DNA of 64,000 nucleotides, taken from Agrococcus casei LMG 22410 (GTDB lineage: Bacteria > Actinomycetota > Actinomycetes > Actinomycetales > Microbacteriaceae). A program made the translations under genes and the position numbers. The DNA is taken from the NCBI RefSeq assembly GCF_900163565.1, contig NZ_FUHU01000009.1:16797-80796 (forward strand), written 5' to 3'. Below, piece after piece: positions 29,295 to 37,562 of this stretch. The first letter of the stretch is position 1; each line of letters opens with the position of its first letter. Below the pieces are notes generated by a model, which had not been told where the DNA came from, made no database searches, and saw nothing but the letters and a program-made list of their open reading frames with translations.

Positions 29295-29978
29295 ATGGAC
29301 ATCATCCTCATCCCCGGCCTCTGGCTCGACGCTGGTGTCTGGAGCGACGTGCTCGAGCCGATTCGCGCATCCGGCCACACTCCGCACGCCGTCTCGCTGC
29401 CAGGCCAAGGCGGCGAGCCGCTGAACGCAACGCTCGACGACCAGATCAATGCGGTTGCCGCCACTGTCGACGCCGCAGACGGCCCAGCGCTCGTGGTCGG
29501 GCACTCGGCGGCCTCGACGCTTGCGTGGCTGGCAGCCGACAGACGACCGGATGCGGTGGCCCGGGTCGTGATGATCGGCGGAATGCCCGCACAGAACGGC
29601 AGTCAGTACGCAGGCTTCTTCGAGCCCGAGGGCAATCTGATTCCGTTTCCGGGGTGGCAGGAGTTCGAAGGACCCGACTCCGACGACCTCAGCGAGGAGC
29701 AGAAGACAGCCTTCGAGCACGCAGCCATTCCTGTGCCGAGCACTGTGTCGCACGCTACGGTCACGTACCAAGATGAGCGTCGTCGCACCGTGCCGATCAC
29801 GATGATCTGCCCCGAGTACTCGCCTGCTGACGTGGAAGAGTGGCGCGCGGCTGGTCAGATTCCGGAGCTCGACGGGCTCGAGATCGAGCTGATCGACATC
29901 GACTCTGGTCACTGGCCGATGTTCACGAAGCCTGCGGCGCTCGCAGGAGCGCTCGCGGCAATCGCCGACCGCAGCTGA
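29295..29978 (+). CDS. Alpha/beta-fold hydrolase
   Basis: A 227-residue hydrolase: N-terminal IILIPGLWLDAGVW, nucleophile elbow VVGHSAASTLAW (Ser), C-terminal DIDSGHWPMF with the catalytic His. ATG at 29295 follows AAGGGAG. It ends 8 bp before the start of the AraC-type regulator and may be co-transcribed with it. Confidence 0.85.
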   Translation: MDIILIPGLWLDAGVWSDVLEPIRASGHTPHAVSLPGQGGEPLNATLDDQINAVAATVDAADGPALVVGHSAASTLAWLAADRRPDAVARVVMIGGMPAQNGSQYAGFFEPEGNLIPFPGWQEFEGPDSDDLSEEQKTAFEHAAIPVPSTVSHATVTYQDERRRTVPITMICPEYSPADVEEWRAAGQIPELDGLEIELIDIDSGHWPMFTKPAALAGALAAIADRS

Positions 29979-29986
29979 CAGCAGCC

Positions 29987-30748
29987 ATGAGCACCGTCGC
30001 ACAGCTCGAGCCCCATGCGATGCAGCGTGTGCAGGCCCTTGCGGGCGGGCCAGATCTCGCCGAGATCGACGTGATGGATCTCGCAGATGAAGCCGGGTAC
30101 AGCGCCTATCACTTCAGCCGGATGTTTCGGGCGACCTTGGGGCTCTCTCCGGGCCGATACCTGTCGGCGATGCGTGTGGCCGAAGCCAAGCGCCTGCTGC
30201 TGACCTGCACAGAACCGGTCATCGATGTCGCCGCCGCTGTAGGGTTCTCGTCGCTGTCGAGCTTCACGAGAAGGTTCGCGGCATCGGTCGGGCTGCCCCC
30301 AGGCGACCTGCGACACCTCGCCGACGAGGTTGCCGAGCAGCCGTTTCGCGAGTTCTCGCTGTGCTCTGCGCTCGAGGGGCCAGGCGATCCGCGCACCGTC
30401 GACATCACGCTTGACCTCGACGAAGCAGAAGAGCCCGGCACCGGCATCTGGGTGGGCTGGTACTCGGCACCCGCGCCGATCGGGCTTCCGAGCGCAGGCA
30501 TGCTGGCGATCGACCAGCGGCACGTGCAGCTGCCCGTCTGCCCCGGCAGCCCCTGGCTTCTCGGGTTCGCTGTGCCGCTTGGCGGCCATCCGCACGACCA
30601 TCTCGCGCCACCCGCACCGCTCACCGCCGTGCACATGGCTCCCGTCACGACCGGCTGTGCGATCACGCTCGCATTCTCGCGCCAGACGCGACCTGCCCTA
30701 CCGCTCCTGTCGGCTCTGCCCGTGCTGCGCCGCCGCCTGCTCGACTGA
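29987..30748 (+). CDS. AraC-family transcriptional regulator
   Basis: A 253-residue regulator with the two-helix-turn-helix AraC DNA-binding domain at the N-terminus (MDLADEAGYSAYHFSRMFRA, then VIDVAAAVGFSSLSSFTRRF). The C-terminal 150 residues are a likely effector domain without a recognised family. It starts immediately after the alpha/beta hydrolase gene, its most likely regulatory partner. Confidence 0.87.
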   Translation: MSTVAQLEPHAMQRVQALAGGPDLAEIDVMDLADEAGYSAYHFSRMFRATLGLSPGRYLSAMRVAEAKRLLLTCTEPVIDVAAAVGFSSLSSFTRRFAASVGLPPGDLRHLADEVAEQPFREFSLCSALEGPGDPRTVDITLDLDEAEEPGTGIWVGWYSAPAPIGLPSAGMLAIDQRHVQLPVCPGSPWLLGFAVPLGGHPHDHLAPPAPLTAVHMAPVTTGCAITLAFSRQTRPALPLLSALPVLRRRLLD

Positions 30749-30829
30749 GCACGTTCGGACAAAGACCGCGCATCCGCCGTCCGTACGCTGAGAACACAAT
30801 CAGACCGAAACATGAATCAAGGAGGAATC

Positions 30830-31627
30830 ATGACACGGCCACTCGGAACCCCGACATGGATCGATCTCGGCAGCAATGACTTCGCAAGCACAAAGGCCTT
30901 CTACGAGGGGCTCTTCGGCTGGCGCTTCGACGACGCTGGCGAAGAGTACGGCCACTACTGCATGGTCTACAACGGCGACGCCCTCGTCGGAGGCGCCATG
31001 GATACCTCGGGCATGACCGGCCCTGACGGCGCTCCCCTGCCGAGCAGGTGGGATGTCTACCTCGCGGCATCAGACATCGACCAGCGCGTCGAACTCGCCA
31101 AGCAGCACGGCGCGCAGGTGCTCATGGAGCCGCACGATGCCGGAGCCGCCGGACGGTTCTCGATGCTGCTCGATCCGTCAGGGGCCGTCGTCGGCCTGTG
31201 GGCGGCCGGCGACACTGAGGGGTACGCGTTCGAAGGCAAGCCAGGAGGCCCCGTCTGGTTCGAGCTGATGACGCCCAAGTTCGACGCCGCCGAAGAGTTC
31301 TACACCGCCGTGTTCGACTTCGACTTCGTCAGCGAGACCATGAGCATGGAGGGCAGCGACTTCCGCTACGCGACGAACGGGCCCGAGCAGGAGGCAAGCT
31401 CAGGCATCTTCGACACGAGCGTCTTCCCCGACGGCGGCGACGCATACTGGCGCGCATACATCGCCATCGAGAGCACGGATGCGGCACTCGCCAAGGTCAA
31501 GGAGCTCGGCGGCACGGTGCTCGACGGACCCGACGACTCGCCGTTCGGTCGCATCACGACCATCGCTGATCCGCAGGGTGCTCAGCTGCAGCTGTGCGCG
31601 ATGTCGGAGTCGACCCCCGACGAGTGA
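30830..31627 (+). CDS. VOC-family protein (two glyoxalase-like domains)
   Basis: A 265-residue protein with two vicinal-oxygen-chelate domains: residues 1-125 (TWIDLGSNDFASTKAFYEGLF) and 130-265 (VWFELMTPKFDAAEEFYTAVF). The arrangement is like glyoxalase/bleomycin-resistance relatives of unknown substrate. ATG at 30830 has a strong AAGGAGG upstream; TACGCT at 30783 is a plausible -10, leaving a leader of about 35 nt. Confidence 0.86.
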   Translation: MTRPLGTPTWIDLGSNDFASTKAFYEGLFGWRFDDAGEEYGHYCMVYNGDALVGGAMDTSGMTGPDGAPLPSRWDVYLAASDIDQRVELAKQHGAQVLMEPHDAGAAGRFSMLLDPSGAVVGLWAAGDTEGYAFEGKPGGPVWFELMTPKFDAAEEFYTAVFDFDFVSETMSMEGSDFRYATNGPEQEASSGIFDTSVFPDGGDAYWRAYIAIESTDAALAKVKELGGTVLDGPDDSPFGRITTIADPQGAQLQLCAMSESTPDE

Positions 31628-31651
31628 TCGTCACCCGACGGCTCGGCTTCT

Positions 31652-32230
31652 TCAGTTCGACGGAGCCGGGCCGTTGTTGTTCCACTCGTCGCCGTCGGCG
31701 TACGGCGGCAGCTCGCCCTCCCGGTCGATGGAGAATGTGACGTCGCTCCACGTGTACGTCGACATCGACTCCGTGCGCTTCTCGCCGTTGCGGTCAATGG
31801 CTTCGGGGTAGGTCCAGGTGACAGTGACCGTGGCGTCGTCGATGCGCTCGACACTCGTCGGAAACGCGAAGTACTCGTCATACGCGGTGGAGTCATACAC
31901 GCCGAAATGGAAGAACGCCACTTGCTCAGGTGCGCTGTCGCTGCCCGACTCGGTCTTCAGCACGACCCAAGACAGCGACGAGCACGCGTTGAACTCGGTG
32001 ATGTCTGATGATTCGACGCTCCAGCCCTCTTCGGGAGCTGCTGCCTTGTCGATCGCCGTCTGCAGGGCTTCCACAGGCCTTGCGTCGCCGCAGGCGTTCT
32101 CGGTCGGCGATGGAGTCGGCGATGTGCTCTGCTCGGGCCCGGTCGCGGGGCCGCAGCCTGCCGTCACCAGCACAGCCGCGAGCGCCGTTGCCGCGAGTGC
32201 CAGCCGTCGTCGTGCCGTTGTGTCGTTCAT
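31652..32230 (-). CDS. LppP/LprE-like lipoprotein
   Basis: A 192-residue lipoprotein: signal peptide, lipobox VTAGC near residue 26, Ser/Thr/Pro linker, then a domain with NACSSLSWVVLKTESG and PEQVAFFHFGVYDSTAYDEY that matches the LppP/LprE pattern known from mycobacterial surface lipoproteins. It has a paralogue at 32920-33540, ending in the same GELPPYA-type motif. Starts 6 nt behind TACTGT. Confidence 0.72.
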   Translation of the reverse strand: MNDTTARRRLALAATALAAVLVTAGCGPATGPEQSTSPTPSPTENACGDARPVEALQTAIDKAAAPEEGWSVESSDITEFNACSSLSWVVLKTESGSDSAPEQVAFFHFGVYDSTAYDEYFAFPTSVERIDDATVTVTWTYPEAIDRNGEKRTESMSTYTWSDVTFSIDREGELPPYADGDEWNNNGPAPSN

Positions 32231-32236
32231 GGCTCA

Positions 32237-32242
32237 ACAGTA
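32237..32242 (-). promoter_or_regulatory. -10 box TACTGT, leaderless-type (LppP-like gene)
   Basis: On the minus strand TACTGT is followed by 6 nt and ATG at 32230. Confidence 0.55.
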
Positions 32243-32279
32243 GGTCAGATTCTGCAAAGCCTCCCGTGAACCGGCGCGA

Positions 32280-32285
32280 TAGTGT
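32280..32285 (+). promoter_or_regulatory. -10 box TAGTGT, leaderless-type (mug)
   Basis: TAGTGT is followed by 6 nt and ATG at 32292. Confidence 0.55.
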
Positions 32286-32291
32286 GCCCCC

Positions 32292-32909
32292 ATGCAGCGA
32301 CGACCATCGCCCCTCGGCGGGCGCAAGCCGACGAAGGCCGATCTTCTGGAGTTCGCGAACGACGATCCCGATGCCATTGATGATGTGCTGCCCGCACCCG
32401 GTGTGCAGCTGCGGCTGCTGATCGTCGGCATCAATCCGGGTCTCTGGACTGCCGCTGTCAACGCCCCGTTTGCGAGGCCCGGCAATCGCTTCTGGCCGTC
32501 GCTGCATCTGGCCGGTCTGACCGATCATGTGGTCGATGCCTCGCTCGGCCTCGACGACGCCGACTTCGATCATCTGCTCGCGCGAGGCATCGGCATCACG
32601 AACCTCGTCGGCCGTGCCACTGCTCGGGCTGATGAGCTGAGCAGGCAGGAGCTGCTCGACTCCGGTGTTCGCATCGTCGAACGCGTTCGCGAGCTGCGCC
32701 CTGAGCGCGTCGCCATCGCGGGCATCACGGCGTTCAGATCCGCGTTCGCGCTGCCGAAGGCGAAGCTCGGTCGGCAGGACCCAGCGTCAGTCGCTGGATG
32801 GCCGACGGATGTGCAGCTGTGGGTGGTTCCGCAGCCGAGCGGCCTCAATGCGCATGAGTCGATTCACACCCTCGCCGAGAGATGGAGAGCAGTGTGGGAT
32901 GCGCGCTAG
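32292..32909 (+). CDS. mug: G/U mismatch-specific DNA glycosylase
   Basis: A 205-residue Mug-type uracil-DNA glycosylase. The active-site motif LLIVGINPGLWTAAV and the RPGNRFWPSLHLAGL segment are diagnostic, and the C-terminal VVPQPSGLNAH corresponds to the intercalation loop (NPSGLN in E. coli). It removes uracil or ethenocytosine opposite guanine. It lies between two LppP/LprE-like lipoprotein genes on the other strand. Confidence 0.93.
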   Translation: MQRRPSPLGGRKPTKADLLEFANDDPDAIDDVLPAPGVQLRLLIVGINPGLWTAAVNAPFARPGNRFWPSLHLAGLTDHVVDASLGLDDADFDHLLARGIGITNLVGRATARADELSRQELLDSGVRIVERVRELRPERVAIAGITAFRSAFALPKAKLGRQDPASVAGWPTDVQLWVVPQPSGLNAHESIHTLAERWRAVWDAR

Positions 32910-32919
32910 GGGCGCCGTG

Positions 32920-33540
32920 TCAGCGTTCGGTCGCGTAGGGCGGAAGGTCGCCGTCTCGCTCGACCTCGCCTGACTCGTCGTTCCAGCTGAATGCAGACGT
33001 GGCCTCGCCACTGGGGTTCGCGTTGCTGTCGCCGTCTTCCGGATACCTCCACGTGACCGAGACAGTGTCTTCGTCGGTCTGCTCGACTGCCGGCCAGAAT
33101 CCCATCGCCGGCTCAGTCGCCGTGCCTGCGTAGTCGTCGCCGTGGAAGAACACCACTTGCACCGGCGAAGACCCGGTGCCCTGCTCGATGGGAACGATGA
33201 GGTACGACAGTGCCGCGCATTCGGTGTAGCCGTCGAGGTCGGCATGGTCTGCAGACCAGACGACGTCGCTCATGCTCTCGTCTTCGAACGGCGGCGGCAT
33301 CTCCTCCAACGCGATCTCGAGAGCTTCGTCAGCGCTGATGCCGGTGCAGGCTTCCTCCGATGGCGGTGCCGAGGGCTGGGTTGGCGTTGGGGTCCATGGC
33401 TGCGAGCACATCGCGAACGCGTTGCCGCAAGGTTCTGTGTCGTCGGCCATGATTTCATCGATCACGGAGCAACCGGAGAGTCCTAAAGCCGCTGCTCCGA
33501 CGACGACGGTCAGCGATGCGAGACGACGGGCGATGTTCAT
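32920..33540 (-). CDS. LppP/LprE-like lipoprotein, second copy
   Basis: A 206-residue lipoprotein with signal peptide, lipobox GLSGC near residue 24, a Pro/Thr-rich linker, and a domain with ECAALSYLIVPIEQG and PVQVVFFHGDDYAGTAT, the LppP/LprE pattern. It ends in GDLPPYATER, matching the paralogue at 31652. ATG at 33540 has AGGAG at 8 nt. Probably surface-exposed; role unknown. Confidence 0.72.
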   Translation of the reverse strand: MNIARRLASLTVVVGAAALGLSGCSVIDEIMADDTEPCGNAFAMCSQPWTPTPTQPSAPPSEEACTGISADEALEIALEEMPPPFEDESMSDVVWSADHADLDGYTECAALSYLIVPIEQGTGSSPVQVVFFHGDDYAGTATEPAMGFWPAVEQTDEDTVSVTWRYPEDGDSNANPSGEATSAFSWNDESGEVERDGDLPPYATER

Positions 33541-33572
33541 GAAGGAGGCTCCTATTGCTTGGGTGAAGCCAG

Positions 33573-34520
33573 TCAACTCGACTGAGCTTGCAACAGCCTG
33601 AACGCTCGGGGGCGCACCTCGATCTCGACTGAGCATCCGCTGTCGGTCGCAGCGGCGAGCTCGTCTCCGTCGGCGAACACGGGCACCCCTGCCGGCACGT
33701 CGATGCTGATGCTCTCAGCCTCGCGAGTCGAGAGCGGCTTCAGCCACTTGTGCCTCCTCAGCATCAGCAGCGGAAACAGAGCGACGAGACCAGGCTTGGC
33801 TATCGCTTCGACGAACGACACCGACATGCGTCCGTCATCGATGCGCGCATGCGGTGCGAGCGCGATGCCTCCACCGATGAACGGCCCGTTCTGCACGCAG
33901 ATCAGTGCGAGCCGCTGCTCCTGCCTCGCTGACCCGTCAACAGAGTGTCCGAACGCGATGCCTTCGAACTGCGGCACCTCCTGCGCCAGCGCAACCAGGT
34001 ATCGCAATGACCTCGGCGTCGTTCGTAATCCGTTGGCGCGCTGATTCACCTTTGCGTCGAAACCGATGTTGACCGAGTTCGCGACCCAATGCTGCCTGTC
34101 TTCGTGGCCGGGCCGGCGCACTGTGGCGACCAGCGCATCCGCTTCGACGACTTCGGGGCTGTCGTCTTCGAGTGCAGTCAGCAGGCCGTCGAGCACTGCA
34201 CGTGGCCTGCTGCGATCGATGCCAGCGGCCCGTGCGAAGTCGTTGCCGGTTCCGGCCGGCACGATGCCCAGCGGAACAGGCCGGCCGGCAACCAGGTTGA
34301 TCGCGCCGCTCAGTGCGCCGTCGCCACCGTGCACGAGCACGGCGTCGACGCCCTCATCGACTGCGGCTCGGGCCTCGTCGAGCTGTCGTGCCTGGTCAGA
34401 GGCATCGGGCACGACGAGCTCGACGCGCATGCTGCGATGCGCAGCCACGTCGCGAACAGCCGCGACTGCACTGCGCCGGTTGCCCGCGGCTGGATTCAGC
34501 AGAACAAGGATGCGGCGCAT
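33573..34520 (-). CDS. Diacylglycerol kinase-family lipid kinase
   Basis: A 315-residue kinase: MRRILVLLNPAAGNRRSA at the N-terminus, phosphate-binding VHGGDGALSGAIN (GGDGT-like) and GIVPAGTGNDFARA. It belongs to the DgkB/YegS-type lipid kinases, which phosphorylate diacylglycerol or related lipids. The start at 34520 is chosen from the conserved beginning of the domain; an upstream in-frame start at 34571 exists. Unusually GGDGA replaces the common GGDGT. Confidence 0.88.
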   Translation of the reverse strand: MRRILVLLNPAAGNRRSAVAAVRDVAAHRSMRVELVVPDASDQARQLDEARAAVDEGVDAVLVHGGDGALSGAINLVAGRPVPLGIVPAGTGNDFARAAGIDRSRPRAVLDGLLTALEDDSPEVVEADALVATVRRPGHEDRQHWVANSVNIGFDAKVNQRANGLRTTPRSLRYLVALAQEVPQFEGIAFGHSVDGSARQEQRLALICVQNGPFIGGGIALAPHARIDDGRMSVSFVEAIAKPGLVALFPLLMLRRHKWLKPLSTREAESISIDVPAGVPVFADGDELAAATDSGCSVEIEVRPRAFRLLQAQSS

Positions 34521-34612
34521 GCAAGAGCTTTCGACGTCGAACGGGAGCACCCCATTCAACCCCAGCGTCAAGCCCCTGTCACCTCGGCCCCCTGCATGCG
34601 AGAATGTCGCCC

Positions 34613-35182
34613 ATGACGAAGCCGGGCGACGCGTTGCTGCTCATCGACCTCCAAGAGGCGTTCTTCGAGTCAGCTCCGCTCGCCAAACGGCGACCTGACC
34701 TCCTCAGCCGGATCAACCGGCTCGTCGAAGAGGCGCGGCCGCTGGGGATTCCCGTGCTGCTGGTCACGACCGAGCACAGCCGCGACCGATCGACGTGGAC
34801 CCTGAACATGCTCGATGACGATCAGGGATTCCTCCTCAATGGGGATCCGAAAACAGCTGTAGTCCACGAACTTGACACCAGCGGGACCACACGCATCGAG
34901 AAGACGCGAGACAGCGCGTGGTTCGGCACCGACCTGCACTTGCGCCTGCGCAACCTGGGAGTGTCCCGCGTCATACTCGGCGGCATTTCAACGCACGGCT
35001 GCATCGCGCAGACGGCCAGGGACGCGTACGCGCACAATGTTCGCACTGTGCTCGTCGCAGACGCCATTGCCGACGAACGCCGCGAGCTGCACGAGCCCAT
35101 GCTTGCGCAGCTCGAAGACGATCGTCAGGCAGAGGTGCGTTCGTGCGATCAGATGATCGCTGACTGGCGCAGGCGACAGTGA
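34613..35182 (+). CDS. Isochorismatase-family cysteine hydrolase
   Basis: A 189-residue hydrolase: catalytic Asp in ALLLIDLQEAFFES, Lys in RIEKTRDSAWF and Cys in GGISTHGCIAQTARDAY, the Asp-Lys-Cys triad of the superfamily (isochorismatases, nicotinamidases, N-carbamoyl amidases). Substrate unknown. A GAGAAT hexamer lies 7 nt before ATG, similar to but weaker than the leaderless boxes elsewhere. Confidence 0.87.
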   Translation: MTKPGDALLLIDLQEAFFESAPLAKRRPDLLSRINRLVEEARPLGIPVLLVTTEHSRDRSTWTLNMLDDDQGFLLNGDPKTAVVHELDTSGTTRIEKTRDSAWFGTDLHLRLRNLGVSRVILGGISTHGCIAQTARDAYAHNVRTVLVADAIADERRELHEPMLAQLEDDRQAEVRSCDQMIADWRRRQ

Positions 35183-35204
35183 GCACGGCTGCCGCCGTGT
35201 GTGC

Positions 35205-35915
35205 TTAGCGAATCGCTTCGGCGATAGGCGTCGGTCCGTCGTAGAACCGCACCGTGTCGCGGACTGCGGCATCCTGATCGATGACGTGCACGATCACTTC
35301 TGCGACGTTCTCGCGTGAGGTGTTGCGCTCGTCGCCGTCGGGGTCGCGGCCGTCGATGCGACCCTGGTCATCGACGAGGCGAAGCGACTTCGAAGCTGCA
35401 TCGAGCGTCAGCATGCCCGGGCCGAGGATCGTGTAGTCGAGCGACGACTCGCGCAGACGAGCATCAGCGTCGTGCTTTGCCTTGGCGTAGGCATAGAAGC
35501 TGTCGTCGGGGTCGAGCGAGTCGATGTCGACGTCTGCACGCGAGTACGAGACCATCACGTATCGGCGCACGCCGCTCTTCTCGGCCGCTTCGATCGATCG
35601 TGCAGCAGCCTCGTAGTCGACTGCGTGCGTGCGCTTCGGGTCGCCACCACCTGCGCCAGCGGAGAACACGACTGCGTCTGCGCCTGCGAACAGGTCGGCG
35701 AAGTCTTCGACGCTGGCCTCTTCGATGCTCAGCTCAACGGGGTTCGCGCCTGCGCTCTCGACGTCGGCACGGTGGTCTGGATTGCGGATGGCCGAGTCGA
35801 CTGTGTAGCCGGCTGCGGCGAACTTCGGTGCGGCGAGCAGGGCGATCTTTCCGTGTCCTCCGAGGATCACGACGCGCTTGCTCTTCTGGCCTGTGGTCTC
35901 TGTGGTGTCAGTCAT
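35205..35915 (-). CDS. NAD(P)H-binding (NmrA-like/atypical SDR) protein, second copy
   Basis: A 236-residue relative of the gene at 17836-18558: VVILGGHGKIALLAAPKFA at the N-terminus and VFSAGAGGGDPKRTHAVDYEA at mid-protein. It has a ribosome-binding site (AAGGAG) 9 nt before ATG, unlike its paralogue, so the two are expressed differently. Function unknown. Confidence 0.82.
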   Translation of the reverse strand: MTDTTETTGQKSKRVVILGGHGKIALLAAPKFAAAGYTVDSAIRNPDHRADVESAGANPVELSIEEASVEDFADLFAGADAVVFSAGAGGGDPKRTHAVDYEAAARSIEAAEKSGVRRYVMVSYSRADVDIDSLDPDDSFYAYAKAKHDADARLRESSLDYTILGPGMLTLDAASKSLRLVDDQGRIDGRDPDGDERNTSRENVAEVIVHVIDQDAAVRDTVRFYDGPTPIAEAIR

Positions 35916-36053
35916 GGAATGTGACTCCTTCCGTCACAGAGGGCAACGCTGTGATGCTGTTCGCATTCCGGAATGCAGGCTGCAGAGGCACATCGTTCGC
36001 TTGTGTGGCTACTGTCCTCCAGGCGCCTGCGCGCCGCGGCTGCACCTTGCGGC

Positions 36054-36059
36054 TAGCCT
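36054..36059 (+). promoter_or_regulatory. -10 box TAGCCT, leaderless-type (TraR/DksA-like gene)
   Basis: TAGCCT is followed by 6 nt and ATG at 36066. Confidence 0.6.
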
Positions 36060-36065
36060 GGCGTC

Positions 36066-36434
36066 ATGAGCGACCACCGGCATGACGCACACGCAGACGG
36101 GCTCGAGCAGCGACGGCTCGAGGTTGAGCAGCTGCTCGCCTCGACCGATCAGCAGCTCGCTGACCTGCGCCAGATGCGCGAAGGCCTCAACGATGACGAC
36201 GAGCACGATCCAGATGGCGTCTCACTCTCATCCGAGTGGTCGAGGCTCGAGGGACTCCGGCAGAATCGCATCGACCAGCTGGCCGCGATCGATGCGGCAG
36301 CCGAGCGGCTGGCTGAGGGGTCGGATGCCGTGTGCACCGTGTGCGGCGGCCCCATTGCACCTGAGCGGCTCGAGGTGAGGCCAGAGGCCACCACCTGCAT
36401 CGACTGTGCTCAGCAGCAGTCAAGCCTCGGCTGA
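36066..36434 (+). CDS. TraR/DksA-type zinc-finger protein
   Basis: A 122-residue protein: an N-terminal helical hairpin (coiled coil, residues 10-85) and a C-terminal four-cysteine zinc finger, CTVCGG and CIDCA. This is the DksA/TraR layout; DksA-like proteins enter the RNA polymerase secondary channel. The coiled-coil tip, rich in Asp (DDDEHDPD), is in the right place for the acidic tip residues of DksA. Actinobacterial members are poorly characterised. Confidence 0.8.
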   Translation: MSDHRHDAHADGLEQRRLEVEQLLASTDQQLADLRQMREGLNDDDEHDPDGVSLSSEWSRLEGLRQNRIDQLAAIDAAAERLAEGSDAVCTVCGGPIAPERLEVRPEATTCIDCAQQQSSLG

Positions 36435-36914
36435 GGCTGTTCCTTCCCAGCGAATCTCACCGTCGACAATCGTGTCTGTCGAGTGCATGCCCAATGATGC
36501 GGCGATGCGCTTCGATGCCTCGTGCCGTGGGTGGATGTGAGCGCGGATGCCCTGCACGCCACGCGAGGCAAGCTCCCGAACCAGCAGAGCGGCAGCCGCT
36601 TTCGCCAGGCCTCTCCCCTGCCACGGGAGCCCGATCACCCAGGCGATCTCGGCGTCATCGCTGCCGTCGGACAGCGTCGCCTGCACATAGCCGATCGGCT
36701 CGCCCTGCTGGCGCACGATCCAGTTCAGCCACTGTTCTGACCCGTCAGCGGGACCGCCTTCGGCTTGTGCCGCGTACTGCCGACGCAAGGCGTCGAGGGC
36801 TGGCGGCTCACCTCCCGTGTACTCGTACAGAGCAGGCGAAAACAGCACGTCGACCATGTCGACTGCGTCTTCGACACGAAGTGGTGTGAGCTCAAGCCTG
36901 CCGTCGTTCACCAT
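36420..36914 (-). CDS. GNAT-family N-acetyltransferase
   Basis: A 164-residue acetyltransferase: LELTPLRVEDAVDMVDVLF start, then the acetyl-CoA loop VIGLPWQGRGLAKAAAALLV (Q-x-x-G-x-G/A type) and IRAHIHPRHEASKRIAASLGM. Acceptor substrate unknown. It converges with the TraR/DksA-like gene, overlapping it by 15 bp. Confidence 0.83.
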   Translation of the reverse strand: MVNDGRLELTPLRVEDAVDMVDVLFSPALYEYTGGEPPALDALRRQYAAQAEGGPADGSEQWLNWIVRQQGEPIGYVQATLSDGSDDAEIAWVIGLPWQGRGLAKAAAALLVRELASRGVQGIRAHIHPRHEASKRIAASLGMHSTDTIVDGEIRWEGTASAEA

Positions 36915-36932
36915 TGCCGCATCATGGCAGAG

Positions 36933-37526
36933 TCAGCCGAAGACCTCGAAGCTGCCCGACTTCTCGGGTTCGGTGAGCTCGAAGCGCACCGCCATGTCAG
37001 TTGCTCGCAGCAGCTCGACCTGGTGCTCGAACTGCTTGCTCACGACGAATACGACGTTGCTCATCTGCCACTCGTCTCTGAACCAGGCCCGCAGCGCCTC
37101 CAGCAGTCGCGCATCCATGCCCGACTCCATTCCGCTCGATCGCACCCAGAAGTAGACGACCGCATCCGTTGCAGTCCAGTCGTCGTCGCCGACAGCGACG
37201 ACGGTCGACTTGGCGAGGAAGGTCGCGTCGTGCGGAAACACATAGACGCAGCCGAGGCACTCGCTGTCGTCGAGACTGAGCACCGTGTAGCTGAATGCGC
37301 GTCCGGCGTTGTGCCGGGATTCCATCTCGGCGAGGTCCTGGCGGTTGTCGCCGACCGTGAAGTGGTCTTCGGGCCAGGTCGACTGCTCCCACAGCCGCAG
37401 CGACACGCGAGTGTCCATGACCGCTTCATAGTCAAGCGCGGCATCGTCGACGGTGATCGGGCGCAGCTTGAATTCGTCGGTCCTCAGCTCTGAGGGGACT
37501 GGCTTGTTCGAATCAGTGAACGACAC
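36933..37526 (-). CDS. GNAT-like acetyltransferase
   Basis: A 197-residue protein that begins like a GNAT enzyme (FKLRPITVDDAALDYEAVM) and has YTVLSLDDSECLGCVYVFP, the typical central strands. The acetyl-CoA loop is not obvious, so catalytic ability is uncertain. GTG at 37526 was chosen because AGGAGG lies 5 nt upstream. It is followed by the other GNAT gene on the same strand. Confidence 0.65.
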   Translation of the reverse strand: MSFTDSNKPVPSELRTDEFKLRPITVDDAALDYEAVMDTRVSLRLWEQSTWPEDHFTVGDNRQDLAEMESRHNAGRAFSYTVLSLDDSECLGCVYVFPHDATFLAKSTVVAVGDDDWTATDAVVYFWVRSSGMESGMDARLLEALRAWFRDEWQMSNVVFVVSKQFEHQVELLRATDMAVRFELTEPEKSGSFEVFG

Positions 37527-37562
37527 GTGGGCCTCCTGCAACCAGTATGACTCATCACCTGT

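Noticed and set aside
31652..33540. Mug and the two lipoproteins as a defence or toxin system
   Set aside because: Mug is an ordinary repair enzyme and the lipoproteins match a housekeeping surface family; nothing else suggests a system.
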